Positions 51,101 through 64,000 of a stretch of 64,000 nucleotides of DNA are shown piece by piece. Every line of letters begins with the position of its first letter. The first letter of the stretch is position 1. The notes beneath the pieces were generated by a model that worked only from the letters and a program-made list of their open reading frames with translations, was not told where the DNA came from and made no database searches. The stretch lies in assembly GCF_963259705.1 (NCBI RefSeq), contig NC_081847.1, forward strand, positions 70,019,754-70,083,753, given 5' to 3'. Origin of the DNA: Myotis daubentonii (Eukaryota; Chordata; Mammalia; Chiroptera; Vespertilionidae). The translations under genes and the position numbers were made by a program.

Positions 51101-51941
51101 GGAGGCTGGGGTCAGGGTGAGCGGCCAAGGCCAGCCCACCCGCTCTTCCCACTCTGACTCCGCCCCACCTCCCTCCCAGCTGATCCCGCTGCAGGCCCCT
51201 CTGAAGACTATGCTGCAGTTTGGGGTGATGCCCCTGCTCAATGGTAAGGTAGGGGGTATGAGGAGGGTGAGGAGGAGAGGGACCTGGGTGGGCCCAGACT
51301 GAGCCAGCTGTCCTCACCCACAGAGCGGATCCGGCGTGGGGTGCAGATCCCACTACCCGAGGGGATGGACTTTGTGCGAGAGGTGGTGACGAACCACGCG
51401 GTGAGTGGGGGCACAACGGGGGAGGGCACAGCCTTCCTCTCCCTCAGCAGGTTGGGAGTGCAGCCCAACCTGGTATCAGCTCCTCCCTCATCAATTGCTC
51501 CCTCCCATTGTAATCTTACATCAGACCCCTCCAGCTCACCTTGGAATACTCTTCCCGATTCCAACTCCAATGCCGACTAATCTTTCAGGTGTTAGCTAAG
51601 TGGTCACCTCCTCTAGGAAGCCCTCCTTGAGCCCACGGGCTGTATTCCTGCAGCCTCTACTTCAGCACCTTCACAGCAAGTTAAAACTGCTTTGCTGTGC
51701 CATCTGTCCCACTAGATTGAGAAGCCCCTCAGGCCAAGACTCTCTTTATCTCTAAACTCTGGCCTCAGTACTGGAATGAATGGACTTCCTTCCCTGCCCC
51801 GCCGCACAGGGCTTCCTCACCATCGCGGCTGACCTCCACTTTGCCAAAGGGCTGCGAGAGGTGATTGAGAAGAACCGGCCTGCGAACACCATGGACTCCG
51901 GGGTACCCAGCGCCCCACCACCCTCCACTGCAGCTGCCTGA
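42115..51941 (+). CDS. PLTP: PLTP, phospholipid transfer protein, complete, 499 aa
   Basis: Secreted plasma protein of the LBP/BPI/CETP family that moves phospholipids between lipoproteins and remodels HDL. Coding exons: 42115-42220, 42304-42403, 43700-43828, 44178-44333, 45481-45544, 45624-45687, 46352-46443, 47384-47560, 47649-47708, 49289-49456, 49554-49621, 51034-51076, 51180-51243, 51324-51400, 51810-51941. Exon 1 (about 41425-41504) is non-coding, and the ATG is 11 nt into exon 2. Signal peptide MARFAALLLALLAGAHA. The family core follows (PGCKIRITSKALEL...GHFYYNIS), and six NxS/T sequons match the human positions by context (NIS, NSS, NAS, NVS, NWS, NQS). The C-terminal BPI half ends EVIEKNRPAN...PSTAAA. 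Human is 493 aa. The extra residues are at the signal-peptide boundary, one Gln at exon 49289, and the C-terminus. Confidence 0.97.
42572..43030. mobile_element. MER5A-type hAT MITE with perfect 8-bp duplication, split by a SINE
   Basis: Terminal inverted repeats CAGTGGTTCTCAACCTTGG and CCAAGGTTGAGAACCACTG. Inner words TGCACATTAGAATCACCTGG occur inverted at the other end. Flanked by AGCTAAGT at 42564-42571 and 43031-43038. Lies in PLTP intron 42404-43699. Confidence 0.93.
42624..42842 (-). mobile_element. Ves SINE nested in MER5A (reverse)
   Basis: Reverse Ves ending GAGCCAAACTGGTTAGGGC. Flanks share ACCTGGGAAAATCTTTTT / ACCTGGGAATCTTTTT, which also bridges the MER5A sequence. Confidence 0.93.
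43276..43493 (-). mobile_element. Ves SINE (reverse)
   Basis: Near-consensus reverse copy ending GAGCCAAACCGGTTATGGC. Flanks TGAAGCTCACTTTT and TGAAGCTTACTTTT form the target duplication. Confidence 0.93.
43969..44017 (+). repeat. 49-bp direct repeat, copy 1
   Basis: AGGGACTAAGAAAGTGCTCT ... GCAGTCTGGGGAG. The second copy at 45088-45136 differs at one base. The two copies flank PLTP exon 44178-44333. Confidence 0.95.
44401..44600 (+). repeat. MIR element (forward)
   Basis: GGCTTGGGAGTCAGACC, GGCTGTGTGACCTTGGCAAG, GTGCCTCAGTTTCCTCATTG and AGAACAGCACCTGGCAC in order. In PLTP intron 44334-45480. Confidence 0.9.
44607..44774 (+). mobile_element. Short HeliBat-like non-autonomous Helitron
   Basis: Left end ATATATATAAAAGCCTAATATG, cited here as TATATAAAAGCCTAATATG. 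Inner GATCACTCGCTATGACGTGC and CCAGAGGGTGGCGC. Right end ACAAATTTCATGCACTTGG then CCTCTAGT. Lies inside a MIR-bearing PLTP intron. Confidence 0.88.
45088..45136 (+). repeat. 49-bp direct repeat, copy 2
   Basis: Partner of 43969-44017 (48 of 49 bases identical by eye), in the next PLTP intron. Confidence 0.95.
46141..46162 (+). repeat. (GTC)n microsatellite
   Basis: About five TCG/GTC units then AATAA words, in the PLTP intron 45688-46351. Confidence 0.8.
46830..46945 (+). repeat. MIR fragment (forward)
   Basis: CAGACTCCAGAGCTGGAATG, CTAGCTCTGCCACTTTCTAG and CTGTGTGACCCTAAGCAAGT in order. Confidence 0.85.
46958..47056 (-). mobile_element. Ves-type SINE fragment (reverse)
   Basis: CCCTGACCGGGTATTGAACC through CACTGACCGGGCTG: only the tRNA-like head half remains. 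Confidence 0.8.
47057..47229 (-). mobile_element. Ves-type SINE (reverse)
   Basis: TTTTGATTGATTTTAGAAAG, ATCAATTGGCTGCCTCCAGC and GAGCCACTCTGGCCAGACC. Abuts the previous fragment and precedes PLTP exon 47384 by about 150 bp. Confidence 0.85.
48044..48260 (-). mobile_element. Ves SINE (reverse) inserted in another SINE's tail
   Basis: Reverse copy ending GAGCCAAACTGTTTAGGGC. The flanking word TTCATTTATTTTTTTA occurs on both sides, placing it in the poly-A of the copy that follows. Confidence 0.92.
48261..48479 (-). mobile_element. Older Ves-type SINE (reverse)
   Basis: AAAGAGACACACTGATTGGC, TGGCTGGAAGTCGAACCCCC and GAGCCAAACTAGCCAGGGC. Confidence 0.88.
48745..48935 (+). repeat. MIR element (forward)
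   Basis: AACATGGACTCTATTGCCAG, GCCTGGGTTTGCATCCC and TTACTTAACCTCTCTGTGCC in order. PLTP intron 47709-49288. Confidence 0.9.
49897..50064 (-). mobile_element. Ves-related SINE, shorter family (reverse)
   Basis: TTTATTGATTTTCGAGAGAG, GGGGATCGAACCCGGCATCC and GCTCTAACTGAACTACCTGG, with a middle region unlike the others (TTGATTTATTATTCCACTTA). Confidence 0.8.
50156..50351 (-). mobile_element. Ves-type SINE (reverse)
   Basis: Ends CTGAGCCAAACCAGCTAGGG. Flanks AGCACTATACTTTTTTT and AGCACTGTACTTTTTG are the likely target duplication. Confidence 0.9.
50395..50575 (+). mobile_element. Ves-related SINE, tail-variant family
   Basis: TTGCTCAGTGGTTAGAGTG head and the tail word AATATCCTCTAGTGAGGATT, like the copies at 36359 and 36818. 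Confidence 0.85.
50664..50893 (+). mobile_element. Ves-type SINE
   Basis: Decayed head (GAGCCCTAGAAGTGGCTCAC), B-box ATGGTTCGATTCCTGG, tail TTTGAAATCAATTAAAAAAA. Confidence 0.85.
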
Positions 51942-52077
51942 GCCCTCAACCCCGCCCCTGGCAGTTGCATTCAGGACCAATGCCTCTTATCCCCTCCTTC
52001 ACCCCCTCACAGCTTACAGTACCCTCTTTAACCCCCAGTGCCACAGAGAAGAAGAGGAGGTTGTAAATGGTACCAAG

Positions 52078-52083
52078 TTTAAT
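52078..52083 (-). other. CTSA: CTSA poly(A) signal ATTAAA
   Basis: TTTAAT on plus reads ATTAAA on minus, 236 bp after the CTSA stop. No closer canonical signal was found. Confidence 0.65.
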
Positions 52084-52224
52084 TCCATAATTACACTCAG
52101 TCCATCAATTACAGTCTGTCCAACCTCCCAGTGGGCTGTCCTGGCTCTACTGTGTTCCTGGGGTGGCATCAATGCGTTAAGGGCATTGTTTAAGCAGGGA
52201 GGGGACCAGGCCCTACCCGGCAGG

Positions 52225-52230
52225 AATAAA
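52225..52230 (+). other. PLTP: PLTP poly(A) signal AATAAA
   Basis: 283 bp after the PLTP stop codon; cleavage expected near 52245. It lies beyond the CTSA poly(A) signal at 52078, so the two 3' UTRs should overlap by about 180 bp. Confidence 0.85.
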
Positions 52231-52319
52231 GTGCTAAGTCCCTCACTGCCCTGCAGGGCATTTTGCATTAGGGAGGCCTCCCTTCTAGCAGGAGAGGCTG
52301 GAGGGGCTGCCCGTGGTCA

Positions 52320-57820
<5,501 letters not shown>

Positions 57821-58172
57821 GTGTACCCTGAGTCACGTGTGCCCCGGCGTCACGTGACGGACAGCCTCCCGCGGCTCCGCTGGCCGGGGAATGGAGGGGG
57901 CGGGACGGTCCGCGCCCAGTCAGGGTCCGGGGCCTCGCCGGTCACCTCGCGGGTGCCCGTGATCAGGTGACTTGGGTGTGGACGGCCGGGATCCCCCAGC
58001 CTTCCATGGGCTGTTTTAGGCGTGATGGCTGAAGGAAGCGGCACTAGGACCCCCCGGACAGAGCCTCGGGGACGGGAGTGGGGGAAATACCTCCCGTGCC
58101 CCCGCGGTCACCTTCCCAGCCAGCTGCCCAAAATAGTCCCCGGCGCCCACAGGCCCGCCTCATGGCGGGGAC

Positions 58173-59841
58173 ATGGCCGCTGTCTCCGACCCCATGGAAC
58201 TGGGTGCGCCCTGGGGACCCGCGCGCCCCGAGCCCTCTCCCACCCGCTTCCACCGGGTACACGGTGCCAACATCCGCGTGGACCCCTCCGGGACGCGGGC
58301 CACACGCGTGGAGAGCTTCGCTCACGGCGTGTGCTTCAGCCGCGAGCCGCTGGCCCCGGGCCAGATATTTCTGGTCGAGATCGAGGAGAAAGAGCTGGGC
58401 TGGTGCGGCCACCTGCGCCTCGGCCTGACGGCACTAGACCCCGCCAGTCTGGCTCCCGTGCCTGAGTTTTCGCTGCCTGACTTGGTCAGCCTCGGCCACA
58501 CCTGGGTCTTCGCCATCACGCGCCATCACAACCGCGTGCCCCGGGAGGGCCGCCCAGCTGCAGAGGCAGCGGTCCCCAGCCGACCCCCAGCCCTCCTGGT
58601 GGAACCGTATCTGTGCATTGAGCAGTTTCGCATTCCCCGCGACCGCTTGGTGGGCCGCAGTCGGCCCGGACTCTACAGCCACCTCTTGGACCAGCTCTAT
58701 GAGCTGAACGTGCTGCCTCCGACGGCGCGCCGTAGCCGCCTGGGCGTTCTCTTCTGCCCACGCCCGGACGGCACCGCCGACATGCACATCGTCATCAACG
58801 GCGAGGACATGGGCCCCAGCGCCCGGGGGCTGCCAGCTGCCCAGCCCCTCTACGCAGTGGTGGACGTGTTTGCCTCCACTAAGAGCGTGCGCCTGGTCCA
58901 GCTTGAGTATGGCTGTAGGTATCCCACCTCCTAGATAGCGACCCCTCCTGGCCCAGTGTGCGGACCTGAACTTGCTGGCTTCTGAGCCAGCTAGCAAGGC
59001 CTTGGTCTGTCCAGCATTAATTTAGAAGGTGGGGAATCTGACCCCATATTATGCCACTGCTTGTGATCTTGGATAGTCATTCCCTAGCTCTGGACCTCAG
59101 TTACCGTCTTGGCTGTGAATGATTAGGATGCCTTCCAAGTTCACTTCTTTGACAATATTTTCTGTATTAATACGAACTGATTTTAGATTCTGGGCCTCTG
59201 AGAGTTGTGTGCTCTTTTATTAAACAAATGTTCCTAGATTTGGGCATACCAGTTTAAAGGCATCACAGACCCCCAGATTGAGAGTTTCTTAATCCTGAGG
59301 TTTGGTTCATTCTAGCCCCCATAAGCCCTTTATTTGGACATCTGATCACATTTTATGTATTCAGTGAACCAGAGCCCACTCTGAGCCAGGCCTGTGCTGG
59401 AGGCTGGAGTTGCACAGCTAAATCAGACACTACCCCTGCCCCCAGAAGCTGCTACATGGCAGGGGAGGGGGGGGGAGGGGCGGGTGGGGGGTAAGGGAGG
59501 GTACTGAGTGTTACATTGGAAGTTAGGCTGCAGCATTGTGAAAGTATTGCAAAAGAGGTGCTTATCTCAAACACAGGTGCAGCCCCATGAGTCACAGGGA
59601 TCTAGAGAGTAGAAGGGAATTGCTCAACTTAACGACAAAGGGGGGACCGAGACCTAGATCTTTCGGGACTCAGCCTTAGACCTACCCTCCTATTCAGGTT
59701 GCCTTTGACCATCTTCTTTCCACAGTGCCATCCCTGCAGACCCTGTGCCGCCTAGTGATCCAGAGGAGCGTGGTGCACCGTTTGGCCATTGATGGGCTCC
59801 ACCTGCCCAAAGGACTGAAGGATTTCTGCAAGTATGAGTGA
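58173..59841 (+). CDS. NEURL2: NEURL2 (Ozz), muscle E3 ligase adaptor, complete, 285 aa
   Basis: Substrate-recognition subunit of a striated-muscle Cullin-5/Elongin ubiquitin ligase that targets beta-catenin among other proteins in myofibril assembly. Two exons, 58173-58914 and 59726-59841, total 858 nt, equal to the human length. The start MAAVSDPMELG is the first ATG of the long frame. The neuralized homology domain covers about residues 23-244 (FHRVHGANIRVDPSG, FVEIEEKE-like LVEIEEKELGWCGHLRLGL, VINGEDMGPSA). The exon junction splits a Leu codon in EYG|LPSLQTLCR. The second exon encodes the C-terminal SOCS box ending FCKYE. It is head-to-head with CTSA, about 350 bp between start codons. 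Poly(A) signal AATAAA at 59940-59945. Confidence 0.97.
58915..59725. other. NEURL2: NEURL2 intron
   Basis: Single GT-AG intron. A G-rich run lies at 59462-59500. No repeat identified with confidence. Confidence 0.6.
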
Positions 59842-59939
59842 AGGCCTGCAGCCACCCTGGAGCAGCGTCCAGGGTCGCGTCCTGGCCTCAGAACTGTGGC
59901 TGGTCTGAGATGGCCATACTGCTGTCAGCGAGAACCAGA

Positions 59940-59945
59940 AATAAA
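59940..59945 (+). other. NEURL2: NEURL2 poly(A) signal AATAAA
   Basis: About 100 bp after the stop codon; short 3' UTR. Confidence 0.85.
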
Positions 59946-60210
59946 CAGAGCCAATGCTGATCATCAGAGGGTCTCCTTACCTCTGAATCCTGTGAGGAGC
60001 ACTTCTTTTAGAATGACTGTGGGTTGGTTAGCAGGTCAGAGCAAGAGAGAGCATGTTATTTTTAGTTTTAAAAATTCGTTCATTGATTTTTCAGAGAGGA
60101 AGGGGGAAAGAGAAACATCAATTTGTTGTTGTTCCACCTATTCGTTTACCCACTAGTTGACTCCTGTATGTGCCCCAACTAGGGACTGAACCCACAACCT
60201 TGGTGTATGG

Positions 60211-60445
60211 CAGTGATGGCGAACCTACGACACGCGTGTCAGAGGTGACACGCGAACTCATTGTTTTAGTTGATTTTTCTTTGTTAAATGGCATTTAAAT
60301 ATATAAAATAAATATCAAAAATATACATCTTTGTTTTACTATGGTTGCAAATATCAAAAAATTTCTGTATGTGACACGGCACCAGAGTTAAGTTAGGGTT
60401 TTTCAAAATGCTGACATGCCAAGCTCAAAAGGTTCACCATCACTG
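60211..60445. mobile_element. hAT MITE with perfect 8-bp duplication
   Basis: Inverted ends CAGTGATGGCGAACCT and AGGTTCACCATCACTG-type. Direct repeats GTGTATGG at 60203-60210 and 60446-60453. AT-rich interior with no ORF. Confidence 0.93.
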
Positions 60446-60541
60446 GTGTATGGGGGTGACTTAGTGTATGGGGGTGACTTGGTGTATGGGGGTGACTTGG
60501 TGTATGGGGATGACTTGGTATATGGGGGTGACTTGGTGTAT
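60446..60541 (+). repeat. 18-bp minisatellite, about five units
   Basis: Unit GTGTATGGGGGTGACTTG, first unit starting at the 3' target duplication of the hAT element. Confidence 0.95.
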
Positions 60542-60599
60542 CAGGGATGATTCTCTAACCAACTGAGCTACCTGAACAGGGGAAGAGAAAGCATTTTAT

Positions 60600-60771
60600 T
60601 TTATTTTAAAAATTCGTTTTAGAGAGAGACACTTCAATCGGTTCCTCCCGCATGCACCCTGACCAAGGATTGAACCTGCAACCCAAGTATGTACCCTGAT
60701 TGGGAATCAAACCCGCCACCTTTTGGTGTACAGGATGATGCTCCAACCAACTGAGCCACATTGGCTAGGGC
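60600..60771 (-). mobile_element. Ves-related SINE (reverse)
   Basis: AAAATTCGTTTTAGAGAGAG, ATTGGGAATCAAACCCGCC and GAGCCACATTGGCTAGGGC. Confidence 0.88.
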
Positions 60772-61111
60772 AAGCGAGAGCATTTTAGACATCATCTAGA
60801 CCAGTAGTTCCTAGCCTGGCTACTCATCAGTTTATAGACTCCATCTCCAGAGGTTCTTAGATTTGTTGGAAGTTTGGGCCTAGACATTGTTTTTGTAAAA
60901 GCTCCCCTCGAGATTCTGATATACAGCCAGAGTTGAGAAGAACAGAGGTCTCAACTTTGGCACACATTATAGCCACTTGAGGAACTTTGAAAAATACTAT
61001 AACTGGGTCTGAGCCCTAGAATTCTGCTTTAATGAGTCTGGGCATCAGGATTTCCAAAAGCTCCCAAGGGAAACTAATGTGCAACCTGGTGTGAGAGCCA
61101 GTGCCCTAGAC

Positions 61112-61322
61112 CAGTGGTCGGCAAACTGTGGCTTGCGAGCCACATGCGGCTCTTTGGCCCCTTGAGTGTGGCTCTTCCACAAAATACTGACTTCTGCGCA
61201 TGGGCCACGAAGTTTCAATTGCACTGTACGTGTGCGCCCGCACGTGGTATTTTGTGGAAGAGCCACACTCAAGGGGCCAAAGAGCTGCATGTGGCTCGTG
61301 AGCTGCAGTTTGCCGACCACTG
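61112..61322. mobile_element. hAT MITE A, 211 bp
   Basis: Long inverted ends: CAGTGGTCGGCAAACTGTGG and the reverse ending TTTGCCGACCACTG. Flanked by CCCTAGAC at 61104-61111 and 61323-61330. Confidence 0.95.
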
Positions 61323-61330
61323 CCCTAGAC

Positions 61331-61542
61331 CAGTGGTCGGCAAACTCATTAGTCAACAGAGCCAAATATCAACAGTACAATGATTGAAATTTCTTTTGAG
61401 AGCCAAATTTTTTAAACTTAAACTATATAGGTAGGTAGATTGTTATTAACTTAATTAGGGTACTCCTAAGGCTTAGGAAGAGCCACACTCAAGGGACCAA
61501 AGAGCCGCATGTGGCTCGCGAGCCGCAGTTTGCCAATCACGG
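61331..61542. mobile_element. hAT MITE B, 212 bp
   Basis: Starts CAGTGGTCGGCAAACTCATT, ends CGCAGTTTGCCAATCACGG. Same family as the split copy at 33362-33804. Flanked by CCCTAGAC at 61323-61330 and 61543-61550. Confidence 0.95.
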
Positions 61543-61689
61543 CCCTAGACCAACTACTTCATTTTGTTGATGGGAAACTGAAGCCCAGAGGTCATATAGG
61601 AAATGAGTCGATGCAGAGAATCCCTTCTCTCACACTACAGCCACTAGACTCCATTATTTGTATCCCTGGTCATTGGTTCCATACAGATG

Positions 61690-61815
61690 GTCTCATTTAG
61701 TTCTCACAACTTCTGGTGAAGTAGTGGGCAGTCATCACCCCCACTTTACCGATGAGGATATCAAGAAACAAAACTGTCCAGGAGACTCAACCAAGGTAAA
61801 GGCAAGAACCTAGAA
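61690..61815 (-). repeat. MIR element (reverse)
   Basis: AGTTCTCACAACTTCTGGTG, CCCCACTTTACCGATGAGG and related words in reversed MIR order. Confidence 0.75.
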
Positions 61816-62011
61816 TGCACAGATCCTGGTTTAGTGCTCCTTTAACCCCACCCCATTGTCTTACGGACGTTCTAGAATGAATGGATCAATGTTGTGAGGT
61901 AGATTCCAGGTACAGAAGGGAGGGACTATGAGGTGACATTCTAGAAGGGTGGGGAGGAGAGGGGAGAGGGCAGAGGACTATTTCCTCACAAACAGGCGCT
62001 TTGGGGTAGCC

Positions 62012-63080
62012 ATGTCCTATTTCATGTCTCCACAAACTCATCTAGGTCTTCTGCCTTCCGGCCAAGGTGAGAGAGGGGCTCTTGGAACTGGAATGGGTGT
62101 AACTTCCCCTGAAAACTTGCTTCCTGGCTCTGGGGAGGTGGTGGTTTCTGCTAAGCATTTTGGGGCTGGCCCCCAAGTCAGTTCTTTTCAAAGAAAATCC
62201 ATTCCCAAAGTGCTTGCCAATAGCTACCCACTTGCTCGCTCACTCATTCAACAAACACTTCTCCATCACTTAGAGCTGGGCACGGGGGTGTGGATGTTAG
62301 TGTAACCTAGTTCCCAACCACTAGACAACCCTCTTTGGCTGGCCTTCATTGCTCCTGTTCCCCGTGCTCTGCTCCTACGCCCTGCCCCTCAGGGCCTCCT
62401 TCTCAAAGAGACCAAGAATAATAGTCCATCTCATTCCTGTCTCTGCAGGTGAGACTGCTTCTAGAGGCTCATCTCTTGGCCCCTATAGTCCTGTAGAGCC
62501 AGTGGTGGTGGCCTCTGGTGGACGAGGCCAACTGAACCAGAAAACTGAGCAGGTGGTACCTGCTGTCCAGGCCTGGGGCCCAACTCTGGCAGTGCCGGAA
62601 GCCAGGGGCTGCCCTGGGGGGCCTAGCTGGGAGACACTGCGGCAGAAGGAGTACGGCCGATACTGCCACAAGTTCCCCCATGTGAAGCAGCCTGAGAGCT
62701 TGGGCTGGGAGGATGGCTGCTCCAGAAGCAGAGCTCCCCACCTGGGTGGCTCCAGCAGGCCTGGGCCCCTACTACTGTGCGGGCTATCACCAGGAGTTGT
62801 GCCGAAGCCCTCTGAGGCAGGGGGAAAGGAGGCCGGCTCCCAGCCCGACATCTGCATCCTTACCCTGGCCATGATGATTGCTGGCATCCCCACCGTGCCA
62901 GTCCCAGGCCTGCGGGAAGAGGACCTAATCCGGGCGGCTCAAGCTTTCATGATGGCCCATCCAGAGCCAGAGGGGGCTGTGGAGGGGGTGCAGTGGGGGC
63001 AGGTGCATGCCCGCACAGCCTCTGGGCACATGCCCCTAGTGAGATCCAGGAGGGGCCAGCCTCCTGGTTCCTGCTTGTAG
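62012..63080 (+). CDS. SPATA25: SPATA25, spermatogenesis-associated protein 25, complete, 228 aa
   Basis: Testis-expressed protein of unknown biochemical function, implicated in spermatogenesis. Two exons, 62012-62066 and 62449-63080, total 687 nt (human 227 aa). The start [12 protein letters not shown] is chosen over an in-frame upstream ATG at 61949 because it matches the human N-terminus as I recall it. The protein is proline- and glycine-rich. Its recognisable segments are [25 protein letters not shown] and a conserved hydrophobic stretch [20 protein letters not shown], a possible single membrane segment. The tail is RGQPPGSCL. No canonical poly(A) signal was found downstream. Confidence 0.94.
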
Positions 63081-64000
63081 CTGATGAAATAGCATCAGAC
63101 ACAGAGGGTGGCTTCTCCGTATGATTTTTGGGCAGATAGGGTTGGGGGTGCCTCTGGCAGGGATGGGGATAGGGTGGGTGATTGAGCCACTCTGATGAAT
63201 ACCAGACTCCAGGAAGTTTCTCTAGAAACCACCGAGCCAGGAGACAGGTCTTGTCAGAGTAATTATAATGAAAATTACCTGAGGTAGGGACCCTGCTTGG
63301 AGAGTGGAGGTTTCTTCTGTATTGTTTTGGGACTTGATCAAAACTTCTTGTACAAAGTCATAGGCAATGTGCATTTCCTCTTGCCTTACATTTCCCAGCC
63401 TGTTGAGAGCAGGTGATGAGACCACAGGCAAGGAAGGAAAATTAATACTTATTTGAGCATCCACTGGGCATCAGGCCCATTATATGCCCACTCCTTTAAT
63501 CTTACCAGTGCTGGGAGGATCTTCATTTTTATAGACAAACAAATTGGGGCTTAGACAGATGACTTGCCTGAAGTCCCATGGCTAGTAAAAGGCAGACCAG
63601 GTCTCAAAAATCAGGCAAGTAAGGAACCAGGATTTGCATGTAGCATCAGACTCCAAAATCTCTATTCTTTCCATGACATTTCCGAACGTGCCTTCCGCAA
63701 GATAAAAAACTAGACGAGAGCTGAAGTAGGCAACATTCAACTTTAATGACCTCAGGATGGGGCCGGGGTAGTAAAGACTGGGAACCTGGCTGCACCAGCT
63801 CCTCTGAGGGGCCTCTTCCTCTGGGAGTCAGGAGAGTCATCTCATGACTGGGGTCACTTATCCCAGACCTTGATCTTTACCCACTGTCTGTACCTCTTAT
63901 CTCAGAGCAGGGGTCACCTGTTTTGTAAGGCCCTTGAGCTAAGAATAGCTTTTACCTTTTCAAAAGGTTATAAAAAACAAACAAAACCAAAACCAAGTAC
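63081..64000. other. Region after SPATA25; possible 3' UTR of a minus-strand gene
   Basis: TTTAAT at 63742-63747 reads ATTAAA on minus and could end a transcript from a gene to the right, which by synteny would be ZSWIM1. A reversed MIR occupies about 63490-63610 (GACTTGCCTGAAGTCCCATG). No coding sequence recognised. Confidence 0.35.

Larger units (their letters stand above)
60070..60581 (-). mobile_element. Ves-related SINE (reverse), split by a hAT element and a minisatellite
   Basis: Left part 60070-60210 (TTCATTGATTTTTCAGAGAG ... GGGACTGAACCCACAACC), right part about 60542-60581 (GATTCTCTAACCAACTGAGC). The middle family is that of the 49897 copy (TTGTTGTTCCACCTATTCG). Confidence 0.85.

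Noticed and set aside
61949..62305. 118-codon open frame as an alternative SPATA25 product
   Set aside because: It reads through the donor at 62067 into intron; only its part from 62012 matches the family, and exon 62449 completes it.
63646..63840. Minus-strand 64-codon frame as a ZSWIM1 C-terminus
   Set aside because: I could not match it to ZSWIM1, and it spans the putative poly(A) signal, so it is more likely 3' UTR or intergenic.

Overview
The window is nuclear DNA from a placental mammal, most likely a vespertilionid bat. Six spliced protein-coding genes occur in the order ZNF335 (+, 5' part outside the window), PCIF1 (-), PLTP (+), CTSA (-), NEURL2 (+), SPATA25 (+). This is the gene order of human 20q13.12, read in the opposite direction. 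The bat call rests on the repeats: about 28 tRNA-derived Ves-type SINEs, two non-autonomous HeliBat-like Helitrons with the CTCTAGT terminus, and several young hAT elements with 8-bp target duplications. Gene identities come from reading the translated exons and recalling the families; no database was searched.

Layout. 1-15025: the last 22 exons of ZNF335, with a minisatellite just after one 5' splice site and a GC-rich Helitron in an intron. About 15640-26880: PCIF1 on the minus strand, 15 coding exons giving 704 aa, with a non-coding first exon in a CpG island. 26880-41390: a large gene-free interval filled with SINEs, L1 and hAT fragments and a decayed UBE2N retrocopy. 41395-52245: PLTP, 16 exons, 499 aa, with a TATA box. 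52060-57850: CTSA on the minus strand, 14 coding exons plus an alternative first coding exon. Its 3' end overlaps that of PLTP, and its 5' end is head-to-head with NEURL2 across a CpG-rich promoter carrying a perfect CLEAR (TFEB) box. 58173-59960: NEURL2, two exons, 285 aa. 60070-61550: a nest of SINE, minisatellite and three hAT elements. 62012-63080: SPATA25, two exons. The right edge may hold the 3' UTR of a minus-strand gene, by synteny ZSWIM1.

Reading frames were checked by adding up exon lengths. Each gene closes on an intact stop codon, and protein lengths equal or lie within a few residues of the human proteins as I remember them. The genes are not an operon and act in unrelated processes: chromatin and transcription (ZNF335), mRNA cap methylation (PCIF1), plasma lipid transfer (PLTP), lysosomal protection (CTSA), muscle ubiquitin ligation (NEURL2) and testis (SPATA25). 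I found no clearly new gene system. The unusual material is in the mobile-element architecture and in a few gene-structure details.
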